DNA of 64,000 nt from Tolypeutes matacus (GCA_026826555.1 JAKSZT010053883.1:31663282-31727281), one strand, 5' to 3'; positions 1 to 10,535 are shown, counted from the stretch's first letter. Numbers and translations are program-made. The notes: generated by a model not told the origin, from the letters alone.

Positions 1-59
1 CATCATTATTGTCATCACTGTCATCACTTCCTTGGACTTGGTATTTATTGATGTGTTTT

Positions 60-215
60 TGGCATGTGCTAAGTGCTTCCCCTGAACCATCTCATTTAAT
101 TCTCAGTGACCCTATGAGCTAGGAGCTTTATCATCCTTGTTTTACAAATGAAGAAACTGAGGCTCGGTGAGGTTCACAGTGTTTACACTGCCAGAAAGTA
201 CAGAGTTGGACTTGA
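60..215 (-). repeat. MIR SINE fragment
   Basis: Antisense MIR: 'gtgctaagtgcttc', 'tcatttaattctcag', 'ttttacaaatgaagaaactgag' follow in the order expected of the reverse complement of the MIR core. Diverged, no target duplication visible. Confidence 0.85.
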
Positions 216-289
216 ATTTTTATCTTCTGCCCTTAGGTCATTGTGTCATTTGCTTTATGTGACCAAGGGGTGAAATGACCTTCTCTTCT

Positions 290-725
290 CTATGGGCAGT
301 AATTCAAGTATGTCTGTAAGGAGCTTGGGGAGCTGAGCAGCAGGTATACTTGGGGAGAAGGGAGCCCCATTGTTCCTTGTAGCTGGAGCACAGGGTGTGT
401 GTAGGGCTCGGGAAGGTGGAGGAAAACAGAGGACCAGATCAGGAAGGACCTGGGGAAGATGGCGAGTTGGACTTGGGCCTTGCTGAGTTTGGGGTGCCTA
501 TGGGGTTTCAGCTTGGAAATGTGCTGTGGCAGTGGATCTATGAGTCTGGAGTTTGAGGGAAATCTGTGCTGGAAAAGATTTGGGGTTGTTGGCATGTGAC
601 AGATAGAGCTGTGGGAAGTGGGGGAAGGGCCAGGGGAGTGTGTGATGTGAATAGAAGAAAATGTCAAGAATAGAACTCTGTGGACGCCCTTCATTTAAAG
701 GGCTGGTTGAGGTGAGGAGCTGATA
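290..725 (-). repeat. L2 LINE fragment, reverse transcriptase part
   Basis: Antisense to L2. The minus strand carries a decayed stretch (PHRHPKLSKAQVQLAIF) resembling the L2 reverse-transcriptase segment that normally reads close to SHRHLKLNMSKTELIIS. This explains the 134-aa open frame here; it is a dead LINE, not a gene. Confidence 0.7.
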
Positions 726-726
726 A

Positions 727-1040
727 AGAAACTGGGGGGACAAACAGCAGGTAGCAGGTGAACCAAGACAAGTGGCTGCTACAGAAACTTTGAAAGGGCT
801 CCATGACTATTTGTGGAATGAGTGAATGAATGAGCAAATGAATGGAGTGATGCATGCAGGTGGAGGCTCTGGGCTTGCTGATGGCCCCAGAGTCAAGGCT
901 TCTCCTCTCCACTCTTGGATCTGCCCTCTGCTTACCCCATCTTCAGGGAGCTAAGAAGGGATTACTGTCCCTACATCATAGCTAGGGAAACTGAGGTTGA
1001 GAGAGGACAGGGGCCACCCAGACACCCTGGGTGAGAGGCT
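727..1040. other. Unassigned sequence
   Basis: No gene seen. Positions 808-845 (tatttgtggaatgagtgaatg) look like a short sense L2 3' tail; the rest is not recognised. Confidence 0.4.
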
Positions 1041-1156
1041 GGCAGTACAGGGACGGGGTGGCAGTGCAGGGACGGGGTGGCAGTGCAGGGACGGGGTGGC
1101 AGTGCAGGGATGGGGTGGCAGTGCAGGGATGGGGTGGCAGTGCAGGGATGGGGTGG
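1041..1156. repeat. 19-bp minisatellite, about 6 copies
   Basis: Tandem unit ggcagtgcagggacggggt. The first three copies carry 'acggggt' and the last three 'atggggt', so the array is split into two variant blocks, as expected if copies spread by local duplication. It causes the Pro/His/Cys-rich open frames on the minus strand. Confidence 0.97.
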
Positions 1157-1341
1157 TGAAGGAGGGTGCTTCCCTGTCCTGGGTCTTAGTGCAGGCGTGT
1201 TCCTGGCAGAGAGGGGTCTGCCATAGTAGTGGGACATCTTGGAATCCTATCTCTGGCCTGGGGTTTCTCATAGAAGAAACCCTAAAGTCTTGGAAATCTC
1301 AATGGTACTTGGAGGACTCCTGGAGATCACCTAGTCAACCC

Positions 1342-1640
1342 CTTATTTTATAGATGGGAAGATTGAGGCCCAGGGAAGGAAGAAACTCGCCCAAGTTCAT
1401 AGTGATAGAAATAATAATAATAGCCAGCTACCATTTAGTGAGCACCTGCTGCATGCCAGGGGTTTCACATCTGTCCTTTTGTTTTTTCCTACTATTTCCT
1501 TCGTAGTCTCTGTTCCTGCAGATGAAGAATCTGAGGTTCAGGAAAGTCAAGTGATTTGTCTGCGGTCACACAGTAGGCAGGCCTGGGCCATGATTTGGAC
1601 CCAGATCTCTTTGACACCAAAGCTTGGGCTCATTCCTGTG
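1342..1640 (-). repeat. Two adjacent MIR-like fragments
   Basis: Positions 1342-1402 hold 'ttattttatagatgggaag' and 'attgaggcccaggg'. Positions 1410-1640 hold an antisense MIR with 'agctaccatttagtgagcac', 'ctgaggttcagg' and 'gtcacacagtaggcag'. Both are old and diverged. Confidence 0.8.
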
Positions 1641-2495
1641 CCCTCTGGGCCCTCCCAAATCCCAGGACCCAGGTCTCCTACTTCCCAGGCCAGAAGATTT
1701 TCTCTACTGGCTGCAGTTTCTGCAGGACCCAGGCAGTGACTGAGGAGGGCCACAGCAAAACGGAGGGGGTCACTGTCCAGCCTTGAGTGTTGGACATGAG
1801 AAGGCAAACGGGAGAAGGAAGGAGGAGAGTGGCTCCCCACTCCTGCCCCATGGTCCAGTCAGCCAGGCCACTAGCAGCCTTGTTCTCTCCCTCCCTGGGG
1901 GCTGGAGCTGCCTCTCCACCTCTACCCGCCTGCCTGAGTGGGGCAGAGCTCGGCTTCATGTATTATTAATAGCACTGCCAGCCTTCCTGTTTTCACGCTG
2001 ATAACCTGCAGGGCGGGTGAGTGGGAGGGAGGGAGAAAGGTGGCAAACCCTGGAGTTTTGAGGGCCCCTCCCACCTCGCTAGAGCAGCTCTGCGGGGGCT
2101 GGCCCAATCCCAAGTCTCTGAAGTTGGCTTCCAGAGCCTCCCCCATCTGAGCCCATGGGAGGGGACCAGGGCCCTCCATGGGGAATTCATGTGGAAGGTT
2201 AAAAAGTGTGGCTCTGGGAGGTGCTCCGCCCCTCACTCCATCTAGGACAGCAAGGGCTCAAATGACCTTGGCCCTCCCTGGTGGCAGGTGTGCCCTTATC
2301 CAGGTGGCCACAGGGCTCAGGGCTGAGGACTCAGGTGTGAGCTGGCCTCTTCAGGCCTCCCACCCATGCCTGATCTTTTCCCCTCTAGAGCCCACCTTGA
2401 AGGCCAAGAGCAGGGTGCAGATGGTGCCAACCCCTGCCAGGGTCAGGGTGGGGTGGGGTGAGTAAGAGCCACCCCCTTTGGGCCAGAGGACAGAC
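1640..2495. other. GC-rich unassigned sequence
   Basis: No gene or repeat recognised. Within it 1945-2010 is an AT-richer island (tcatgtattattaatagcac, then GATA-type 'gctgataac') that stands out from the flanks and could be a small conserved element. Confidence 0.35.
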
Positions 2496-2499
2496 TGGA

Positions 2500-2690
2500 G
2501 GCGTTTGTTTGGGCCTGTTAGTGTTTATTCTTCCCAGCTTCTTGCTCAGTGACATTACTTTGGAAGCCCGAAATTGGTGATGGTGGGAGTGTTTACACCA
2601 CAGAAATTGGCAAATGCTACAGATCAAAGGCTCCCACCCCCAGAACCAGTTGTTAAATATTTCCTAGCACAGCCTTGGGGACAAGGTATG
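2500..2690. repeat. Unnamed interspersed repeat, copy 1
   Basis: Shares ordered blocks with 34395-34600: 'ctcagtgacat', 'ccacagaaattggcaaatgct' and 'ggtaaatattt/gttaaatattt' followed by 'agcac'. Both copies are in the same orientation. Almost certainly an ancient mammalian repeat, but I cannot name the family. Confidence 0.7.
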
Positions 2691-2789
2691 GAAGGCTCTG
2701 CTTTAACCTTGAACATGCCTATACTTCTGCCTTTAGCCTCTGCCTAAGATGCTTCCTGGAATTCTAGTGTCTTCCTACGCTGAATCTTT

Positions 2790-3146
2790 TTTTTTTTTAA
2801 AGATTTATTTTATTTATTTATTTCTCCCCATCCCCTTGTTGTTTGCACTTGCTGTGTCTCTTTGTCTTTCTTGTTTCTTTATGAGGCACCAGGAGCCAAA
2901 CCCAGGACCTCCAATGTGGGAGGGAGGTGCCTAATTGCTCGAGCCACCTCCGTTCCCTGCTTTGTTGGGTCTCTCCTTATTTTTTCCTTCTTGTGTCTCT
3001 TGTTGTGTCATCTTGTTGCATCTGCTTGTCACGCCTGCCCATTGCGCCAGCTCACTGTCTTCTTTGGGAGGCACCAGGAACCGAACCAGGGACCTCCTTC
3101 GTGGTAGGTGGGAGCCCAATCGTTTGAGCCACATCTGCTTCCCACT
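2790..3146 (-). mobile_element. DAS-type tRNA-derived SINE with two heads
   Basis: On the minus strand a tRNA-like head (3066-3143) is followed by a body, a second tRNA-like head (about 2882-2960) and an A-rich tail (poly-T at 2789-2798 on the plus strand). It is flanked by a perfect 10-bp target duplication, ctgaatcttt, at 2780-2789 and 3147-3156, so both heads were inserted together by L1-mediated retrotransposition. Confidence 0.93.
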
Positions 3147-3156
3147 CTGAATCTTT

Positions 3157-3415
3157 AATAATAATAATAAAAGCAGCTAACATTTATTGTGTGCTTATTA
3201 ATTATGTCCTATTTTAAGAGCTTTATAAGTATCAATTCATTCATCTTCACTGCTCTCCAATGAGTAGGCACTATAATAATTTCCATTTTACAGGTGAGGT
3301 AACTGAGGCACAGAGAGGTTAAGGAACATTGGAGCTGCTAAGCGGCAGAGCCAGGACCCACGCCTGGCTCAGGGGCCCCGTGCTGCAGCTACTACATTGC
3401 CACTGCCTCACTGCA
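3157..3415 (-). repeat. MIR SINE, near full length
   Basis: Antisense MIR with 'agctaacatttattgtgtgc', 'ttccattttacaggtgaggt', 'ctgaggcacagagaggttaa' and 'agcggcagagccagga'. An AAT run (3156-3171) abuts it. Confidence 0.92.
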
Positions 3416-3544
3416 AAGAGCACTTGTGGGGTGCCTCCTGCGGGGTCTTTCTGGCTGTCCTGACATGCACAGCCTCCCTGGCTGACCTCCTCTGTCGTCT
3501 CCGAGGAACTGTGCATTGAACACACAGAACTGCCTAGGTCTCCA

Positions 3545-3655
3545 TTATCCCTCCAGACTGGGAGCTCCTTGAATGCAGGGCCTGCGTCTGATTCATCTGG
3601 TGCCCTCAGGGTCTGGCACAGGAGCAGGCACCGAGGTCCCTTGCTGAATGAACCA
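3545..3655 (+). repeat. L2 LINE 3' end
   Basis: Sense L2 3' end: 'actgggagctccttgaatgc', 'agggcctgcgtctgattcat', 'gtctggcaca', ending 'ttgctgaatgaac'. Confidence 0.88.
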
Positions 3656-3664
3656 CTAATGCAG

Positions 3665-3755
3665 GGAATCACGGGGAGCCTTTGGCATGGTGCCTGGCAC
3701 ATTGTAGTTACTCAGATGTACAGTGTCCAGTAAACAGCAGCTATAATTATTAGAG
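3665..3755 (+). repeat. MIR 3' end
   Basis: Contains 'atggtgcctggcacattgta', the sense 3' part of MIR. Short and diverged. Confidence 0.65.
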
Positions 3756-3774
3756 AGCAGGCTCAAATCAGGCA

Positions 3775-4175
3775 GCAAAACATTTTTGTTGGTGCCTTCC
3801 ATATGCCAGGCCTTGGTTCCAGGAGCTGGAGATGACAACAGCAAACAGGATGGAAAAAATCTCTCTTCTCTTGGAGCTTATGTTCTAGGGGAAAACATGC
3901 ACTAATCAAGATAAAGAAGTAAAATATAAAATGTTTAGTGATACATGCAAAGAAGAAAAAGTAAAGCAGGGAAGGGAGATAGGAAGAGTCAGGGGAAGGT
4001 CAAAATTTTGATAGCTTGGTCAGGAATCTGTCAGACTTAACTGAGAAGGTGATATTTAAGGAAGTGAAGGAGCAAGCTCTCTTATTAATAGGGGGAAGAT
4101 CATTCTAGGCAGTGCAAAGGTCCTGGGGTTATGAAGGGCCTCAGAAGAAGCAGGAGCTATGAGGGAAGGGAGTAG
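3775..4175 (-). repeat. L2 LINE fragment
   Basis: Antisense L2 3' third: 'tatgccaggccttggttcc', 'ttggagcttatgttctaggg', 'gagaaggtgatatttaagg', 'gaagatcattctaggcagtg', 'gcaaaggtcctggggttatg'. Confidence 0.88.
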
Positions 4176-4220
4176 GAGAAGGCTCTGCTTTTTGTAGCTA
4201 AACACAGTCTTGCAACTCTT

Positions 4221-4274
4221 TTTTTTTTTTTTTTTCTTTTTTCTTTTTTCTTGAAAATGGAATCCTTGTTGCAA
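4221..4274 (-). mobile_element. Tiny retro-insertion, mostly poly(A)
   Basis: A T-rich run (4218-4252) plus about 20 bp lies between near-identical direct repeats, gtcttgcaactctt (4207-4220) and gtcttgcagctctt (4275-4288), 13 of 14 identical. This fits an L1-mediated insertion truncated almost to its poly(A) tail. Chance repeats are possible. Confidence 0.55.
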
Positions 4275-4289
4275 GTCTTGCAGCTCTTG

Positions 4290-4825
4290 ATGACATCCTT
4301 GGGCTTTCGTAGATCCAGATGCAGCACAGAACTGCCTCAGTTTCCCCTCTAAGACTCCTGCCAGCTGCTCCCCTGTCTTGGCCACAAAAAGTCCTGTCCA
4401 GAGTGCACTGCTGGTCTGGAATGGCACCACATTGCCTTTGGTTTCTGCTGCCCTCTTTGCCCACCACCTTGCACCTCAGGGAACACTGAGTCTATGGTCT
4501 GGTTCACCAGGCACTAACCCCTGGACTGGCCACTCCCTGTAGCTCCTGCTTTCCAGCCACTCCCCTCCGTGTTCTTGAGGTCCAGCCTCCAGGGACAGCC
4601 TTCCCAAGAACAACGCAGCTTTCTTCTCAGAGACGGTGTGATGCAGGGCCTGGAGAGGCTGGCAGTCTGGGGATGGGGTGGTGAAGGAGGGATGAGCTGG
4701 TCGGTGGCTGCTCCTGGAGGAGAGGGCTGTGAGTTCAGTGGGCACGGGGGACTCTGTAGTGGTCTTTTACCTCTCCAGGACTGCTGAGCGGACGTAGTGC
4801 CAGGGCAGGGAGTGTGTGGACTGGA
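4290..4825. other. Unassigned sequence
   Basis: No gene or repeat recognised; the open frames here are short and lack domain features. Confidence 0.4.
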
Positions 4826-4829
4826 TTTA

Positions 4830-4995
4830 TTTGTCCAATGCCACACCCCACCCCGGAGCCCTGTGTTCAGCATCGTAAATAAAACCCGCCCAGTAAATCT
4901 CCCCTGTAAATTTTCTGCAGAGAATTTCATTACTCGTCTGGATTCCAGTCATTAAGTTTTAGTCCGATTTAGAGTTGTCCTGATGGCTGTGTAAA
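4830..4995. promoter_or_regulatory. Candidate conserved non-coding element
   Basis: A sharply AT-richer block inside GC-rich DNA with homeobox-like cores: 'gtaaataaaac', 'tcattactcg', 'tcattaagtttt'. No repeat family recognised. Regulatory role is inference; cross-species alignment would decide. Confidence 0.35.
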
Positions 4996-5157
4996 TCATG
5001 CCTGCACCCTGGGGAGTGTGAACTCTGGGGAGAAATCACCTCTGGGCCTGTGGGCGTGACAGCTCAAGCCTGAAGAGCTGGACCCAAGGCTCTCCTGCCG
5101 GGCTGTCGCAGGCAGTGGGGTGTTGGCTGCTGGCACCTTGCCCTGGAAAGGAGCTGT

Positions 5158-5344
5158 CCCTAACTGAGTGCCTAACACATGCCAGGAACTTCACACAAGC
5201 CCTGCGAAGTAGGAATTATTACCCCCATCTTAAAGAATGGGACCGAGGAACAGAGAGGGAGGTTTGTACCTGGCATGGCCTGACTTTGAGCTCAGGTTTA
5301 TCTGACTTCAAATCCACTGTCTCCACTGCCTCCACTGCCTCCTA
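5158..5344 (-). repeat. MIR SINE fragment
   Basis: Antisense MIR: 'aactgagtgcctaacacatg', 'cccccatcttaaagaatggg', 'ggaacagagaggga', 'tttgagctcaggtttatctg'. It ends in a small 9-bp tandem (tccactgcc). Confidence 0.85.
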
Positions 5345-5469
5345 GCTTCATGGCTGGAGGAGTCTGTAGGGAACCTGCACATGCCAGCCCATCTACGAAG
5401 CATTCCTTGGTTGCCAGTTGGAGTCAATCCCCCTGCACTAACTGTGAACCACTCTGGGGGCCCTTATCA

Positions 5470-5750
5470 CCCCCACTAGCCTTCTGTGACCCTTCATCTG
5501 CTGACCTCTCTTACATATGGCTCCCTGGGCCTTTCATTCATATCTCATTCATAGCCATTTACACCCTTGTAAATATACATCCGGTGCTATGACTGGTTAT
5601 TGTCTTTCTGCCCTTTTAAGATGTCTGCTTCAAGAAGGTAGCAGCCACATCTGCTTGGCTTTCCAGCATCTAGTCAGTATTTGGCACAGCATAAGTGATT
5701 AATAATTTTTATTTCATGGATGAATGGAATAATAAATGAATGAATGAAGT
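5470..5750 (+). repeat. L2 LINE 3' end
   Basis: Sense L2: 'tcattcatagccatttacac', 'gtctgcttcaagaaggtagc', 'ttggcacagcataagtgatt', ending in a 'gaatgaatgaa'-type tail (5720-5748). Confidence 0.85.
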
Positions 5751-5869
5751 AGTCACCACAGATGGGGGACAGAGGAGATATCAATATGCCAACACCTCTC
5801 ATGTATAGGTCAGTTGGATTCTCAAAGCCCAGTAGATCTGAGATCTGAGTGGGCAGGGAGGATTATGGA

Positions 5870-6490
5870 GCCTCATGCCCAGGCCCCAACTCAATGCCAA
5901 TCTCAGCTTCTCCTAACTCTAGCACCAGACCCAACTCAAACTCCAACCCCTCAGCTTCAACCCCTACTGACCCATCTCCCTCTGGTCTCAGCCTCAAAAC
6001 CTAGCCCCAAATGCAACTCTCAGTCCCTGCCCCAAATCCACCTCCAAACTCTGACTCTGACCTCAGTCTCAACCCAACCTCAGACCCAAACCCAATCCCA
6101 GCCTCATCCTTAAGCCTAAACTCAAACCCATCCTTAACTCTAAACTCAACCTCAACCTCAACCTCACCCCTACCTCTGATAAAACCTCAGCCATAACACT
6201 CAGCTCCAACCCAATCACAGCCTCAACCTCAATCTTAGCCCCCACCCTGGTTCAATCTCAAAGTCAGCTTCAGTCTCATCCACAACTCAAACACAGACCT
6301 AATCTCAACCTTGGCCTCAATACCAGATCCAATCTCAACCTCGACTTTACAGTCAACCCTAGACTCAGCCCCAGCTCCAATCCTGACTTCAATCTGAACT
6401 CCAGCCTTAGCCCCAATCCTAAATCTAAATCCAAACCTAACCTGAGCCACAGCCTCATTCTCAATTTCAGCCCAGCCCCAGCTCCAGCCC
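5870..6490. repeat. Degenerate hexamer (CTCAAC/CCCAAC-like) array
   Basis: About 620 bp of decayed six-base units such as cctcaa, ctcaac, ccccaa, ccaatc. Because the period is a multiple of three and the units lack stops, both strands stay open and give dipeptide-like frames (plus: Ser/Asn/Pro/Leu; minus: Leu/Arg/Gly). These frames should not be annotated as genes. Confidence 0.85.
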
Positions 6491-6679
6491 CAACGTCACT
6501 AGACCGTCCTTGGGAAAGCAGTGGCTCCTCACTTGTGGGACAGCTATGGTCACCAGATGTTGGCTGTCCTGGAGGCCTGTCTTCCTTTCCGCCCACCTGC
6601 GTTACAGCTCAGAGAGGGCAGGAGCTCTCCTGGCTCCTGTGAGAGCTCAGTAATACTTTCTCACGCCTGTATAGTGTTA

Positions 6680-6846
6680 TTTATTTATTTATTTATTTTT
6701 TAAAAAAGATTTATTTATTTATTTATTCATTTATCCCCCCCTTGCTGCTTGTGCTCGCTGGGTCAGCTAACCACGCCGAGCCGGCGGGCTTGCCTTCACC
6801 AGGAGGCAACGGGAGCCCTACTGATTGAGCCACAGCCGCTTCCCTA
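6680..6846 (-). mobile_element. DAS-type SINE
   Basis: Minus-strand head 'gaagcggctgtggctcaat', body, then A-rich tail (TTTA run at left). A perfect 10-bp target duplication, tatagtgtta, lies at 6670-6679 and 6847-6856. Confidence 0.93.
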
Positions 6847-6859
6847 TATAGTGTTAGAG

Positions 6860-7275
6860 TTTACAAACCACATCCACACCCACCAGCTTATCAGCTCCTC
6901 TAGCAGCTTGGGAGGGGGTGTGCCTTTCTTTGTGTTGAGCAGGAAGAAATGGAGGTTAAACCCTTCAGCTGGTTTGGGGCAAAGGTAGTACTATAACCTG
7001 CTCCTTCTGACTCTAAGTTCAGTGCACACTCTAGTTCCCTGCGACCTGTGAGGGAGATGAGAGGGGTCCTTGGTTCTGTGTGTGTGCACCCATGCATGAT
7101 GTATGTAACAGCAGGGATCTCCCATCCCCCAGCACATTTGGGTGGTCTCCACTAAGGGATGTGACATAAGCAGTCTCAATGTTTTCCACTCTGAGTTCAG
7201 GAGACTTTGTAAGGCAGAGATGCCGAGAGAGAGAGCAAGAGGGCTGAAGAGAGCTGTGGGTGGGGTTGAGGAGTC
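6860..7275. other. Unassigned sequence
   Basis: No gene or repeat recognised. Confidence 0.4.
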
Positions 7276-7279
7276 AAGG

Positions 7280-7712
7280 TCCTGGTGGGAGACGGAATCC
7301 CCCTCTGATGGTTTACATGGAGAGATGGTAATGAGCAGAATACTTACAGAGGCGTGGGTGGAACTGAAGAGGCGACAGGGATGGCGAGGCCCTAGCTGCA
7401 GCGGAAGCCCTTACCACCTGTGGGCTGATGGGATATGGGGTGGAAAGGGTGCTGTTGAAGCCCAGGGAGAGCTGGTGTTGCAGAGGAGGGGATGCCTGGT
7501 GCAAGCTGTGGTCCAGAGAAACGCAACCATCGCTAGAAAGGTTGTCCAGGAGGGAGGGAGTGGGGAAGGAATCCCTGCCCTCCCTCTCCTTGCTCCCTCC
7601 AGTCTGCTGGTACCACCCATCAGCTGAGCCAGAAGCCAGAGGCCAGGGGACCCCAGCAGGACTGAGAAGGGCAGTGAATGAATCTGGGGCAGGGGATCAA
7701 ATGGAAAATAAG
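7280..7712 (+). repeat. Probable old interspersed repeat, family not named
   Basis: The order 'accacctgtgggctgatggg', 'cccagggagagctggtgttg', 'ctccctccagtctgctggta', 'ccagaagccagaggccaggg', 'gaaaataa' matches a mammalian repeat layout I have seen but cannot name. It accounts for the 161-aa open frame at 7142-7627, which has no recognisable domain. Confidence 0.45.
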
Positions 7713-8235
7713 TAGTCTAAGGAGAAAGAGATTCCGACGAGCAGAGCATCAAGGAGAGACAGACAGACAAAGAGGGACAAAGCGCGGTACGGAATGTGTG
7801 AGAGATGGAGTGAGAAAGGGCTCAGCCTGTTTGTCTGGGCGGGTCTGCTGAACCCAAATCCAGCTCATCTGCATCTCCTCAAATAAACTTCTGGGAAGTG
7901 AATGCTCAAAGCTGGCAGAGTGCAGAGAAGTCAGCAAATATGTGCACAGTGAATTCCAAGCCTTCTGTTCCCAGCTTCTGGGGAGAGCAGTAGAGTGTTG
8001 GGGTGTCCTCCCCCTCTCCACCCTGCCCCCTGTCTCTCTGCTCTGATCCTGGGGAATGGGCTCCACCCTGGGCTCACAAAAAGGAACAGGGAGAGGGGTC
8101 CTCACCCAGCAGATTGGAGGTCCAGGGAAATACAAGTAACACTGAAAAGTAAAGCTGGTCCCTGAGGTTTACTCAGGCCTTCTCATGCAAGATTCGATGG
8201 TATCCTCTGTGAGACAAACTGTATGAGGATAACAG
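7713..8235. other. Unassigned sequence
   Basis: No gene seen. Positions 7850-7960 are AT-richer and lack repeat features; a small conserved element is possible. Confidence 0.35.
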
Positions 8236-8239
8236 TTCC

Positions 8240-8355
8240 CATTTTACAGATGAGGAAATTGAGGTTCATAGGGAAGGGGCTTGTCTGAGGCTGTGTATGA
8301 GTCAGTGGCAGAGCTTTAAACTTGGGCCCAGACGGAGCTGAGGTCCTGGCCCCAG
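8240..8355 (-). repeat. MIR SINE fragment
   Basis: Antisense MIR core: 'cccattttacagatgaggaa', 'attgaggttcatagg', 'gtcagtggcagagc'. Confidence 0.85.
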
Positions 8356-8554
8356 ACTGGCCTCTGAACATGACACAATACTAAACTCTGAACAGGGTCC
8401 CAGACTGAGCCCCTGCCCTATTTGGGCTGAGAAGCGGGACAATCCAGGAGAGCCTCTAGGTATTCTCAAGCTAATTCTCATGCTGTGGATAGACTCTTGG
8501 AGTATCCATGAGGCTTTGGGATTTCTCTAAAAGAAACTTTTACTGAAGAAAGAT

Positions 8555-8795
8555 TGCTGTTCCTTATGAAACACTTATTACATGCTGGGCACCAAGCTAA
8601 AGCACTTTGCATGGATTAGCTCATTTAATCCCCTTGACAATTTGTGAGTTCAATATTATCATTACCCTCATTTAATAAATGGAGATGTAGAGGTGCTGCA
8701 AGGTTAACTATCTTTTTCATGACCTCATAGCTGGTACGTGGATTCAAACCCAGGTCTGTATGACTCCAGGTTTCCAACATTATGATATGTTGCCT
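8555..8795 (-). repeat. MIR SINE, near full length
   Basis: Antisense MIR: 'gaaacacttattacatgctg', 'gctcatttaatccccttgac', 'cctcatagctggtac', 'ttcaaacccaggtctgtatg'. Confidence 0.9.
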
Positions 8796-9422
8796 AAAGG
8801 GACCAGAGATTGTAGTTCTTCCCTCTTCTTTCCCTAACCAGGATGGGCAGTAGGTAGGCTTGGTGGGCACAGCTCTCAGGCCTTCCAGCCCTGGCTTGGA
8901 CCACACCTGGGTAAGTCTTAATCCAAGGTGTGGCCTGTGATGGAGGAGATTGGATAGCAAGAAGGAGAGGGGAGCCCGGAGGATCTGTGGGCCACGGAAG
9001 GAATATGGGCTCTATTCTCAGTCTTGCACTGGACAAAATACCTATACCCAGTACACACATGGGCACGCTACACACTCCTGAGAGGTATGTGTCTGCCTGC
9101 CAAGAGAAGGTGCTGAGTGTGTGTGTGTGTAGCTTCTTCCTACCGTCCCAGTGCCATGCGCGGTGATAGGCATGTGAAAGACCCAGGTCAGGACTGTGGG
9201 GAGATGAGAGAGGCAAAGGTCACTTTCCAGGAAGTCTGGACTAAGGCTGAGCCTCCAGGGAGAGCCCAAGTCTCCTGCCGCTGTCTTTTCCCCTAGGAAT
9301 CCCCTTCCTGTTTCTTCCAGTTCCCTCATCATCAATAAGTCCCCTCTTGAGTCTCACCCTAGGGATTCCCAGGAAGGAGAAGATGCAGAATCCCAACCTT
9401 TCCATCTGTGGGTTAGCGTGAG
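8796..9422. other. Unassigned sequence with a short (GT)7
   Basis: No gene or transposon recognised; a GT run sits at 9117-9130. Confidence 0.4.
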
Positions 9423-9424
9423 AT

Positions 9425-9560
9425 GTGGGGATGCTGTGCTTTGGAGCCAGGAGATCCGGCATCTTCTTTGTGGTTTAGGGCAAGCCCCTTGCCCTCTCTG
9501 GGCTTGTTTCCTCTTGTGCAAAGGGAGGGAGTTGGCCTCAGTGATCCCTGGGATCTCGTC
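9425..9560 (+). repeat. MIR SINE fragment
   Basis: Sense MIR: 'tttggagccaggagatccgg', 'ttgccctctctgggcttgtt', 'tcctcttgtgcaaaggga'. Confidence 0.8.
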
Positions 9561-9744
9561 ACTCTGATTTTCCTGCCGGCTCGCCAGCTCTGATCCTGGC
9601 AGCATTTCCTCATTTCTGCTCCTCCCTTCCCATCTCCAACCTCTGGCCAGAGCCTCTGGCCATGGTGCTGAAGGCGGTCTCGGCCTCTGCAGGGGCTTGG
9701 AGGGGTGGAGCTGAGCGTCAGGATTGGCAAGGGCACAGGAAAAC

Positions 9745-9855
9745 CACCCTAACTGAGCACCTACTATGTACCAAGCCCTTGGCTGCTCACTTCACGTGCA
9801 TTGTCATATTGAATGATCACAGTATCTTTTGGTGGATGAGATTATTACAGGGAAA
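9745..9855 (-). repeat. MIR SINE fragment
   Basis: Antisense MIR: 'ctaactgagcacctactatg', 'taccaagcccttggctgctc'. Confidence 0.75.
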
Positions 9856-10014
9856 TAATTTCTGTAATATTCAGGAGCTGAGAGTCCTGTCCCACCCTTC
9901 CAAGAAGCAGAAAGCTTCTATCCTGATTTTGGATTTCAAGCAACCCTGGTTCCCAGAGTTGGTCCTGGGACAATTAGGGGTAGTTGAGGAAACAGTGACA
10001 TGCAGAAATGGTTG

Positions 10015-10310
10015 ATAAAACTGTGAGGAAATGTCTGTTGACATTGATTCTGAGCCTGCGGCCAGAGATGAATGATTGAAACACCAGTCTTGTTAAAACG
10101 AGAGCCCATTTGATTTCTCTCCCCTGCACTGCATGCGATTTCGCTGGAGGGAAGTTAGCAATCAGCTAATTGACATTGAATTAACCATGAAACTCAGCCC
10201 GTGCCTTCTCTCTGAAGCACTCTCTAGCAAGACTTTATCAAGGCTTTGAATTATTGATTATTACTTATAGCTCTGATGGGGTGATTTCCTTTTATTTGTT
10301 TTCACGTTGG
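10015..10310. promoter_or_regulatory. Candidate conserved non-coding element
   Basis: About 300 bp without repeat features. It holds several homeodomain-type cores in close order: 'gctaattgac', 'gaattaacc', 'gaattattgattattac'. Composition differs from both flanks. Enhancer function is inference. Confidence 0.4.
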
Positions 10311-10429
10311 GTGTCCTTCATAAGTGTCCCTGAGAGTGGGAGGCACCCAGATGGCAGAGATTTTTGCCAGGGGAGCAGGGAGGAGAAGACTGCAGTCCAG
10401 GGAGGGTAAGCCTGGACAGTCCATCCTGC

Positions 10430-10535
10430 CTCAGAGAAATAAACCTGTATTTGTTAAACCACGGGAGCCTTTGCTTGTTGCTGTTGCTGCTGTTACTGTA
10501 GCAAAGCCTAGCCTAACCTGGCTAACAGGGGCTCT
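10430..10535 (+). repeat. LTR 3' end fragment (MLT1-like)
   Basis: Matches the last ~95 bp of the LTR at 11110-11527: 'aataaacctgtatttgttaa', 'gttactgtagcaaagcctag' and 'ggctaacagg'. Probably the 3' end of a separate, older solo LTR. Confidence 0.6.

Noticed and set aside
1145..4694. 22 identical bases at 1145-1166 and 4672-4693 (gggatggggtggtgaagg...)
   Set aside because: G-rich low complexity at the edge of a minisatellite; no further similarity around them.
5814..6596. Repetitive proteins on both strands (Ser/Asn/Pro and Leu/Arg/Gly)
   Set aside because: Produced by a stop-free hexamer array; both strands open is the sign of a simple repeat, not a gene.
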